Part shown: piece by piece, positions 42,058 to 48,113 of the stretch | Position numbering within the stretch: the stretch's first letter is position 1 | Layout: each line of letters starts with the position of its first letter | Origin: Bacillota bacterium | Lineage (GTDB): Bacteria; Bacillota; Clostridia; Lachnospirales; CAG-274 | Direction: 5' to 3' | NCBI GenBank assembly: GCA_017483905.1 | Contig: JAFUUG010000301.1 | Coordinates: forward strand, 1 to 48,113 | DNA: 48,113 bases | Notes under the pieces: generated by a model | Seen by the model: the letters and a program-made list of their open reading frames with translations, nothing else | Told to the model about the DNA's origin: nothing | Databases searched by the model: none | Position numbers and translations under genes: made by a program

Positions 42058-42093
42058 AAAAAGGGATACTTAAAAAACAAAGTATCCTTTTTT
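42058..42093 (+). terminator. Terminator after the zinc-finger membrane protein gene
   Basis: Stem GGATACT (42064-42070)/AGTATCC (42081-42087), extended by an A-run and T-run on either side (AAAAAG...CTTTTTT). It stands directly before the first parS site. Confidence 0.88.
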
Positions 42094-42094
42094 A

Positions 42095-42110
42095 TGTTTC
42101 ATGTGAAACA
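42095..42110. promoter_or_regulatory. parS site 1 (one mismatch)
   Basis: TGTTTCATGTGAAACA, differing from the parS consensus TGTTTCACGTGAAACA at one central base. It lies in the 211-base gap before parA. Confidence 0.88.
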
Positions 42111-42194
42111 TATTTTTGAAAATTAAACAAAATTAAATTTATTTATTTTTGATTTTTGTTATTTATTATGATTTTAAAAAAATCAATATAAAAA

Positions 42195-42210
42195 TGTTTC
42201 ACGTGAAACA
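42195..42210. promoter_or_regulatory. parS site 2 (perfect)
   Basis: TGTTTCACGTGAAACA, an exact parS palindrome, starting exactly 100 bases after site 1. It covers the -35 position (42197-42202) of a promoter whose -10 TATAAT is at 42220-42225. ParB bound here would repress parA-parB. Confidence 0.96.
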
Positions 42211-42271
42211 TTTATGTGTTATAATATATAAAGCTGATTTTATAATAAAATGAACGAAAGGAATGAAAAAA

Positions 42272-43042
42272 ATGAGAGTAGTAGCTATTGCTAATCAAAA
42301 AGGCGGCGTTGGCAAGACAACAACTAATATAAATTTGTCTGCTATTTTAGCCGAAAGCGGAAAAAAAGTACTTACCATTGATTCCGATCCTCAGGGAAAT
42401 ACAACAAGCGGACTTGGAATAGAAAAGGAATCTCTTGAAAAGACTTTTTATGATCTGATGATAGGGGAGTCTGATTTTGATGATGTCAAGATCAAGATAG
42501 AGGGTTTTGAATGCTTTGACCTTTTGCCAAGCAATAATGATCTTTATGGTACGGAGGTTGAATTGCTCGGATTTGACAACAGGGAATATTTACTAAAAAA
42601 AATTATAGAAAAAGTAAAAGACAGATATGATTATATAACGATAGACTGTCCTCCGTCGGTGAATATCCTTACTCTCAATGCACTTACGGCGGCAAATTCC
42701 GTTATTGTTCCTCTTCAATGCGAATATTATGCTCTTGAAGGACTTACTCAGCTTATGCATACGATAAAACTTGTTCAGAAAAGGATGAACAAAGAACTTA
42801 AAATCGAGGGTGTAGTATTTACAATGTACGATGCAAGAACAAACTTATCTATGCAGGTAGTGGAAGAGGTAAAAAAATACTTAAGCGGAGATGTATATAA
42901 AAGTATTATCCCGAGAAATGTTAAATTAAGTGAAGCACCGAGTCACGGTTTGCCTATTAATTTATATGATAATAAATCAAAGGGTGCGGAAGCATACAGA
43001 ATGTTGGCGGAAGAATTTATTGAAAGAGAGGGTGAAGAATAA
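42272..43042 (+). CDS. parA: Chromosome partitioning ATPase ParA (Soj)
   Basis: 256 residues. Deviant Walker A KGGVGKTT (10-17) with the signature Lys, SDPQGNTTSGLG (switch I region), DYITIDCPPSVN (Walker B) and PSHGLPINLYD near the end. It drives origin segregation with ParB at parS. An ATG at 42263 abuts the GAAAGGA site, so ATG 42272 with 9-base spacing is the better start. parB begins 2 bases after its stop. Confidence 0.97.
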   Translation: MRVVAIANQKGGVGKTTTNINLSAILAESGKKVLTIDSDPQGNTTSGLGIEKESLEKTFYDLMIGESDFDDVKIKIEGFECFDLLPSNNDLYGTEVELLGFDNREYLLKKIIEKVKDRYDYITIDCPPSVNILTLNALTAANSVIVPLQCEYYALEGLTQLMHTIKLVQKRMNKELKIEGVVFTMYDARTNLSMQVVEEVKKYLSGDVYKSIIPRNVKLSEAPSHGLPINLYDNKSKGAEAYRMLAEEFIEREGEE

Positions 43043-43044
43043 AT

Positions 43045-43941
43045 ATGAGTATGAAAAAAAGCGGACTTGGCAGAGGGCTTGGGGCTTTAATAGATAACGA
43101 TGTGAAAGAAGAAAATATTACAGATAAAAACGGTATAATAGAGGTAGATATAAATAAAATCGAACCCGACGAAAATCAGCCAAGATCGAAATTCGATAAT
43201 GAAAGTCTAAATGAGCTTGCAGAATCAATAAAAAATCTCGGAATCGTAAATCCTATAATAGCAAAGAAAAACGGTGAATTTTATAAAATAATAACGGGAG
43301 AGAGAAGATGGCGTGCTGCAAGAATAGCAGGAAGTAAAACTGTGCCGGTAATAGTTAAGGAATACGATGAGCTTGAAACTATAGAGGTTGCTCTTATAGA
43401 AAATGTGCAGAGAGAAGATTTGAATCCCATAGAAGAAGCTCTTACATATAGGAGATTATCGGAAGAATTTAATTTAAGTCAGGAAGAAATAAGCAAAAAA
43501 ATAGGTAAGAGCAGAACGGTCGTAACAAATGCAATGAGGCTGCTTAAATTAGATCAGAGAGTGCAGAATTTTTTATCCGAGGGAAAAATAAGCGCAGGTC
43601 ATGCAAGAACACTTCTTGGAATAGAAAATCATGACGTTCAGTTTGAAACGGCTGAAAAAATCATAGATGACGGAATAAGCGTAAGAGAAACGGAAGAATT
43701 GGTCAAAATACTGAATGAAAAAAAAGAAGAAGTATCGGAAGAAAAAAATGAAATAAAAACGGAAGATAATGAAAAGAATAGTATATATGATAATATTTCA
43801 AATGAATTAAATCAGATACTCGGAACAAAAGTCAGCATAAAAAATAAACAGAAGAACGGAAAAAATAAGGGTAAAATTGAAATAGAATATTATTCCGATG
43901 AAGAACTTGACAGGATCTTTTGTTTATTAAAAAAGATTTGA
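43045..43941 (+). CDS. parB: Chromosome partitioning protein ParB (Spo0J)
   Basis: 298 residues. N-terminal KKSGLGRGLGALI (the ParA-stimulating basic motif), IEPDENQPRSKFD, TGERRWRAARIAG CTPase box, LIENVQREDLNPIEEA, HTH KIGKSRTVVTNAMRLLKL, a charged linker and a C-terminal dimerisation domain with KGKIEIEYYSDEELDRI. It loads at the two parS sites upstream and spreads as a clamp. Two bases separate it from parA. Confidence 0.97.
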   Translation: MSMKKSGLGRGLGALIDNDVKEENITDKNGIIEVDINKIEPDENQPRSKFDNESLNELAESIKNLGIVNPIIAKKNGEFYKIITGERRWRAARIAGSKTVPVIVKEYDELETIEVALIENVQREDLNPIEEALTYRRLSEEFNLSQEEISKKIGKSRTVVTNAMRLLKLDQRVQNFLSEGKISAGHARTLLGIENHDVQFETAEKIIDDGISVRETEELVKILNEKKEEVSEEKNEIKTEDNEKNSIYDNISNELNQILGTKVSIKNKQKNGKNKGKIEIEYYSDEELDRIFCLLKKI

Positions 43942-43959
43942 AAGGAAGAAATATAGATT

Positions 43960-44490
43960 ATGGAACAGGTTATTGAGTTTTTGAATCAATATTCGGCATA
44001 TTTTCTTATAGGTACTATGAGTGTAACATTCATAATGACAATAATAGCTATAAGTGCTTTGGCGAAAGCAAGCAAATTGAAAAAAAGAATAGATTCCTTT
44101 ATGAAAACAACGGAAAGCGGACAAAACTTAGAGGAAATGCTTGCAGAATATCTTGATAAAGTACAGTGGATGAGTGATCAGCATGATAAGATCGTAAATC
44201 ATATCAGTGATATAAATGACAGACTTGGATATTGTATTCAGAAAGTCGGGATCGTGAGATACAATCCGTTTGATGAAGTTGGCGGAGATCTTTGTTTTGC
44301 TATTGCATTGCTTGATGAAAAAAATAACGGTGCGGTATTGAACAGTATTTATTCAAGAGAGGGCTGCTATACTTACTGTAAGCCGATTGAACACGGAAGC
44401 TGTGAAAGATATAAGCTGTCGGCTGAGGAGATGGAATCTATAGACAGAGCTATTGAGGCGAAGAAAAAGAAGAAAGATAAGAAGGAATGA
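43960..44490 (+). CDS. DUF4446 membrane protein
   Basis: 176 residues. One N-terminal transmembrane helix (about 13-34), a coiled-coil-like helical region, and the conserved KVGIVRYNPFDEVGGDLCFAIALLDEKNNG and VLNSIYSREGCYTYCKPI segments (each split here from one domain) that define the DUF4446 family. It ends in a very basic tail (KKKKKDKKE). Genes of this family are often found right after parB in Firmicutes; the function is unknown. 18 bases after parB, with AAAGGA before the ATG. Confidence 0.87.
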   Translation: MEQVIEFLNQYSAYFLIGTMSVTFIMTIIAISALAKASKLKKRIDSFMKTTESGQNLEEMLAEYLDKVQWMSDQHDKIVNHISDINDRLGYCIQKVGIVRYNPFDEVGGDLCFAIALLDEKNNGAVLNSIYSREGCYTYCKPIEHGSCERYKLSAEEMESIDRAIEAKKKKKDKKE

Positions 44491-44497
44491 TATAAAA

Positions 44498-45316
44498 ATG
44501 AAATATAAACTCATTTTTACTGATATGGACGGAACTCTTTTGAATAAGGATAAACTTATATCAAAGGAAGATATGGAAGCGATAAAAAAAGCAGAAGAAA
44601 TGGGAGTAAAGACTGTAATATGCTCGGGTAGATCGTATATGTCTCTTCAGTATTTTGTAAATATACTTGGTTTCGATAAAGATGAATATTATGCTGTAGG
44701 ATATAATGGCGGTATAGTATATAAGACAAAAAACAATGAGATAATAATACAGCATAAAATGAAACTTGAATATGCTAAAAAATTATTGAGTGAATGCAGA
44801 AAATTTGATATTGATATAATATTGTATAACGATGATAAGATAATAGTTGAAAAAATGACTGAGGAAGTAAGGCAATATTGTGAAATGTCAAAACTTGAAC
44901 CCGTTATGGTGGGAAAATACGAAGATATAATGAAAGATGATATATCTAAGATATTGCTGAAAGGAAGTAACGATAAACTGAAATATATATATATGCATTT
45001 TTTAAACAGTGAATTTACAGAAAATGTGGATATGTTTTTTTCAAGTGAGAGATTACTTGAATTTAATCCGAAAAATGTAAATAAAGGCTCAGCTATAAAG
45101 GAGTTATGTGATCATCTCGGAATAAGTACCGATGAAACTATCGGAATAGGCGACAGCTATAATGATATAGAGATGATAGAAATATCAGGAACAGGCGTTG
45201 CTGTTCGCAATGCAAATGATGAAGTAAAACAAAAAGCCGATTACATAACAAAAAGAACAAATAACGAAAGTGCTTTTTCGGAAGTTGTGGGAAAATTTAT
45301 TTTCGGTATAGGGTAA
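44498..45316 (+). CDS. Cof-type HAD-superfamily hydrolase
   Basis: 272 residues. Motif I FTDMDGTLLNK (nucleophile Asp9, acid Asp11), motif II CSGRSY, a C2-type cap domain, and motifs III/IV KGSAIKEL and GIGDSYNDIEMI. This is the Cof/YidA branch of phosphosugar or nucleotide phosphatases. The substrate cannot be read. The frame opens at 44453 inside the previous gene, but ATG 44498 is where the family's N-terminus begins. It lies 7 bases after the DUF4446 stop. Confidence 0.88.
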   Translation: MKYKLIFTDMDGTLLNKDKLISKEDMEAIKKAEEMGVKTVICSGRSYMSLQYFVNILGFDKDEYYAVGYNGGIVYKTKNNEIIIQHKMKLEYAKKLLSECRKFDIDIILYNDDKIIVEKMTEEVRQYCEMSKLEPVMVGKYEDIMKDDISKILLKGSNDKLKYIYMHFLNSEFTENVDMFFSSERLLEFNPKNVNKGSAIKELCDHLGISTDETIGIGDSYNDIEMIEISGTGVAVRNANDEVKQKADYITKRTNNESAFSEVVGKFIFGIG

Positions 45317-45328
45317 GGAGAAATAGCT

Positions 45329-46681
45329 ATGAAAAAAATTATTTTTTTTCTTGTGGTCATAAATCTGATGACATCAATAGGATTTGTTACTTATCTTATA
45401 ATATCCGAGGAAAGATACGAAAAGCTTGAAAGTGCATACAGAAAAGCGGAAGAAGAACAAAAAGGTCTTATGTATGCAAAGACTAATCTTAATATAATTG
45501 AAGCGGAAAATGTGGAAATAAGATTTCTGAATGATAAATTAAATCTTAAAAACAAGATATATTTTGCCAATGGAAGAATATTTGTTCCGCTGCTTGAATA
45601 TATGGAAAGAATAGGGGGGAAGGTATACAAAGTAGATGATGTATACAGACCCGAACTCGGTGAAGAAAGTTTTGATGCGGCATATATTGGCAATGATGAT
45701 AAGATAAGACAGAATGTTATTTATATAGATGATGTTGTATATATATCATTTTTTGAGGTGACGGACAGATTGGGACTTTCAGCGGTTTTTGACAGCAGTC
45801 ACGGGAAAATAGATGTTTTTTATAAACAAAAAAAACTTCCGGATGAATCTGTTATAAAGAAAAAGGTTGACAGCAAAGCCGCATATTTAAGACTTGAAGA
45901 TATTATGGCAGACGGTGTGGATCCCGAGGGGTCATATAACGATGAAGGTCTTGAAAAATTGAGGATAATAGGTGATTATCTCTTTGACAGAGAACAAGTT
46001 TTTTATATTGCGTGGATACCTGTGTATTGCAATCCGAAAAAAGATATTTTAAACGATCCTATGGAAACGTCATCTTTATATAATGCCGAATTTATATATA
46101 CTCTTGATTATCTTGTAAGCAGAGGTGGAAAAATAGGTCTGCACGGATATACTCATCAATATGGAGAAGAAAAAAGTGCAGACGGTTTTGAATTCGGTGA
46201 AAATTCTCCGTATACAGATGAACAAAAGGAAGAGAGAATGATAGCAGCTTTAAAGATAGCCAATTACTTTAAATTTAATGTAGAATTTTTTGAGTTTCCT
46301 CATTATGGTGCTACCGAGCAGGATTTTAAAACAGCCGAAAAATACTTCGATGTTATATATCAGCAGTCGCCCTATACTATGGGAAATAATAAGATAGATA
46401 AGATCTCAAGGGGCGGAAGATTGATAAAATATGTTCCGACACCTGCTGATTATGTTCATAACAGATACGGCGTAAGCGATATGATAGAAAGAATAGAAAT
46501 GTCAAATAAAAATGAAGATGAAATAAGTTTATTCGTTCATCCGATACTTGATTTTGAATATATAAGTGTAGGTACGGTCGGAACGGGAATACGAGAATAT
46601 CATTATTCTCCGTTTGGTGTACTGCCTACAATAATTGATGAGGTCATGTCGCTCGATCATAGTTTTAATGAGATAGGATAA
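45329..46681 (+). CDS. Membrane-anchored DUF2334 polysaccharide-deacetylase-like protein, copy 1
   Basis: 450 residues. N-terminal anchor helix (about 4-25), coiled-coil stretch (30-50), a copper-amine-oxidase-like stalk (about 65-165: IYFANGRIFVPLLEYMERIGG) and a C-terminal DUF2334 domain of the NodB/polysaccharide-deacetylase fold (about 190-440): YLRLEDIM, FYIAWIPVY, LHGYTHQYG with the HGxTH metal-binding motif, EFFEFPHYGAT, and SLFVHPILDFEYI. It probably acts on an extracellular polysaccharide. Ribosome binding site AAGGAG. It is 12 bases after the HAD gene and 17 before a tandem paralogue. Confidence 0.85.
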   Translation: MKKIIFFLVVINLMTSIGFVTYLIISEERYEKLESAYRKAEEEQKGLMYAKTNLNIIEAENVEIRFLNDKLNLKNKIYFANGRIFVPLLEYMERIGGKVYKVDDVYRPELGEESFDAAYIGNDDKIRQNVIYIDDVVYISFFEVTDRLGLSAVFDSSHGKIDVFYKQKKLPDESVIKKKVDSKAAYLRLEDIMADGVDPEGSYNDEGLEKLRIIGDYLFDREQVFYIAWIPVYCNPKKDILNDPMETSSLYNAEFIYTLDYLVSRGGKIGLHGYTHQYGEEKSADGFEFGENSPYTDEQKEERMIAALKIANYFKFNVEFFEFPHYGATEQDFKTAEKYFDVIYQQSPYTMGNNKIDKISRGGRLIKYVPTPADYVHNRYGVSDMIERIEMSNKNEDEISLFVHPILDFEYISVGTVGTGIREYHYSPFGVLPTIIDEVMSLDHSFNEIG

Positions 46682-46698
46682 ATGAAAGGAGGTAAAAA

Positions 46699-48111
46699 AT
46701 GAGAAAAACCGCAATGTTTTTGTTTTTTGTAAATTTTATGATGGTAATAATATTCGGAGCTTATGTAATGATATCGGCACAGGAGTATGAAAGCGAACTT
46801 TTACTGAAAAACGACGGTAAAAGTACAGATGTCATTGGTAAAGCGGATATTGAAATAACGGAAGAGAAAAAAGAAAAAGAAGAACCGAAAGTAACACATA
46901 TTGCAAGTGATCTTGTGATAAAAGAAAGTAATGCAAAAATCAAACTTGCTAATGATGATATAAAGCTTGATAATAAAATAATCTTTGGAAGCGGAAGAAT
47001 ATATCTGCCGATGGAAATAGTTGAAAAGCTTGGGGGAAAAATTGATAAAGTCGGCGAGAAGTATGATCTGAGCGTCAATAACAAAAAGTTTTCTGTCAAT
47101 TATGAAGGAAATGTAAAAGACCGGATAGAAAAAGTGATATATGTCAATGAGATACCTTACATAGTTATAAATGAATTTATAAAAGGAAGTGATTTTGTAC
47201 CTTATATTGACAGCGCAGCAGATACTGTAACGTTATATTATAAGGGCGGAAAAAATTACAGTAAAGATAATACGATGCAGCCTGTGGATAATTCAATGAA
47301 AGCGTATATAAGACTTGAAGATATAATGCCCGACGGTGATAATCCCGACGGTGATTATGATGATGAGGGTCTTGAAAAACTCAGAGTAATGGCTGATTAT
47401 CTGAATACAAGAGGGCAGGAATTTTATATTGCATGGATACCGGTATATGTAAATCCGCAGCTAAATATAACCCATGATGTATCGGCATTATCAACTCTTT
47501 ACAATGCTGATTTTATTTATACACTTGATTTTATGGTCGATAGCGGAGGTCATCTCGGAATACATGGTCTTACGCATCAGTATGGAAATTATGTAAGTGC
47601 AGACGGATATGAATTTGATTATAATTGCCCTTGGAATACAGAAGAAAAAGAGCAGAGAATGGTACAGGCAACAAAAATCGCAAATTATCTCCGATTAAAA
47701 TATGAGTTTTTTGAATTTCCTCATTATGGGGCGTTATATGATGATTTTATAAATGCCGAAAAATATTTTGATATGATATATGAAAATAATCAGTATTATT
47801 ATGAAATCGCAAATAATATTTATACTATTGATAAGGAAGACGGAAGAAAGATAACTTATGTTCCGACACCTGCCGATTATGTTCATACGGAATACGACTC
47901 TACAGAAATGATAAACAGACTTACAGAATGCAGAGATACGGGTAAAGAATTAAGTTTGTTTTTTCACCCAAGACTTGATTTTGAATATATAAGCGGCGGA
48001 GTTGTTGAAGGAAATAAGAGAGATTATCATTATTCTGATTATGTGATACTTCCGAGGATCGTTGACAGGATAACGGAAATGGGATATAAATTTTCAGAGG
48101 TTGAAAAATAA
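46699..48111 (+). CDS. Membrane-anchored DUF2334 polysaccharide-deacetylase-like protein, copy 2
   Basis: 470 residues, a tandem paralogue of the preceding gene with the same order: anchor helix (about 5-24), a Lys/Glu-rich spacer, copper-amine-oxidase-like domain (IIFGSGRIYLPMEIVEKLGG), and DUF2334 (YIRLEDIMPDG, FYIAWIPVYVNPQ, IHGLTHQYG, EFFEFPHYGA, SLFFHPRLDFEYISGG). The spacer between anchor and stalk is longer than in copy 1. The AAAGGAGG ribosome binding site lies 6 bases before its ATG. The stop falls two bases before the window edge, so the gene is complete. Confidence 0.85.
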   Translation: MRKTAMFLFFVNFMMVIIFGAYVMISAQEYESELLLKNDGKSTDVIGKADIEITEEKKEKEEPKVTHIASDLVIKESNAKIKLANDDIKLDNKIIFGSGRIYLPMEIVEKLGGKIDKVGEKYDLSVNNKKFSVNYEGNVKDRIEKVIYVNEIPYIVINEFIKGSDFVPYIDSAADTVTLYYKGGKNYSKDNTMQPVDNSMKAYIRLEDIMPDGDNPDGDYDDEGLEKLRVMADYLNTRGQEFYIAWIPVYVNPQLNITHDVSALSTLYNADFIYTLDFMVDSGGHLGIHGLTHQYGNYVSADGYEFDYNCPWNTEEKEQRMVQATKIANYLRLKYEFFEFPHYGALYDDFINAEKYFDMIYENNQYYYEIANNIYTIDKEDGRKITYVPTPADYVHTEYDSTEMINRLTECRDTGKELSLFFHPRLDFEYISGGVVEGNKRDYHYSDYVILPRIVDRITEMGYKFSEVEK

Positions 48112-48113
48112 AA

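Overview
The window is the replication-origin region of a low-GC Gram-positive chromosome, most likely an anaerobic Clostridia species (the Ruminococcaceae/Lachnospiraceae grade; I cannot fix the family). The signs are: dnaA-dnaN-yaaA-recF-gyrB-gyrA with DnaA-box clusters; rpmH-rnpA-yidD-yidC-jag-mnmE-mnmG-rsmG-noc and parA-parB with parS sites; strong AGGAGG-type ribosome binding sites, several TTG/GTG starts and very AT-rich spacers; a clostridial-type citrate synthase, a class I (Fe-S) fumarase alpha chain, and surface proteins with copper-amine-oxidase-like domains. No rRNA, tRNA, CRISPR array or intact insertion sequence was seen.

Layout. 1-2.4 kb (minus): the start of a membrane sensor cut by the window edge, and a Cache/HD-GYP/receiver protein. 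2.4-4.4 kb (minus): a secreted repeat protein broken by an in-frame TAG, followed by a 45-residue peptide gene. 4.6-14.5 kb (plus): a 1290-residue secreted beta-helix/Cthe_2159-like/CuAO-like protein, citrate synthase, a small lipoprotein, an Orn/Lys/Arg decarboxylase-like enzyme with a DUF815 ATPase, and a small membrane protein. The spacers at 8.5-9.0 and 11.0-11.3 kb are packed with long inverted repeats and hold two inverted copies of one palindromic element. 14.5-19.7 kb (minus): a second secreted protein plus 45-residue peptide pair paralogous to the first, an Rpn-type nuclease, a 65-residue protein, fumarase alpha and a C39-like protease. 19.7-24.4 kb: oriC, with DnaA boxes before dnaA and in the dnaA-dnaN gap (with a DnaA-trio), then dnaN-yaaA-recF. 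A diverged copy of the pre-dnaA box region lies after recF, followed by an orphan solute-binding lipoprotein. 25.9-37.7 kb: gyrB, gyrA, then the rpmH-to-rsmG block on the same strand as dnaA, whereas it usually points away from dnaA. 37.7-48.1 kb: noc, a lipid kinase, argS, a zinc-finger membrane protein, two parS sites, parA-parB, a DUF4446 protein, a HAD phosphatase and two tandem DUF2334 proteins.

How the genes fit together. DnaA and its TTATCAACA boxes start replication, DnaN and gyrase serve the fork, and ParA/ParB/parS and Noc segregate and protect the origin. The rpmH-jag block links ribosome, RNase P and membrane-protein insertion, and mnmE/mnmG/rsmG modify tRNA and rRNA. The left arm is accessory cell-surface and sensing material. 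The items most worth a second look are the twin secreted-protein/45-residue-peptide cassettes, the duplicated origin segment behind recF, and the altered DNA-recognition motif of DnaA together with its uniform non-consensus boxes.
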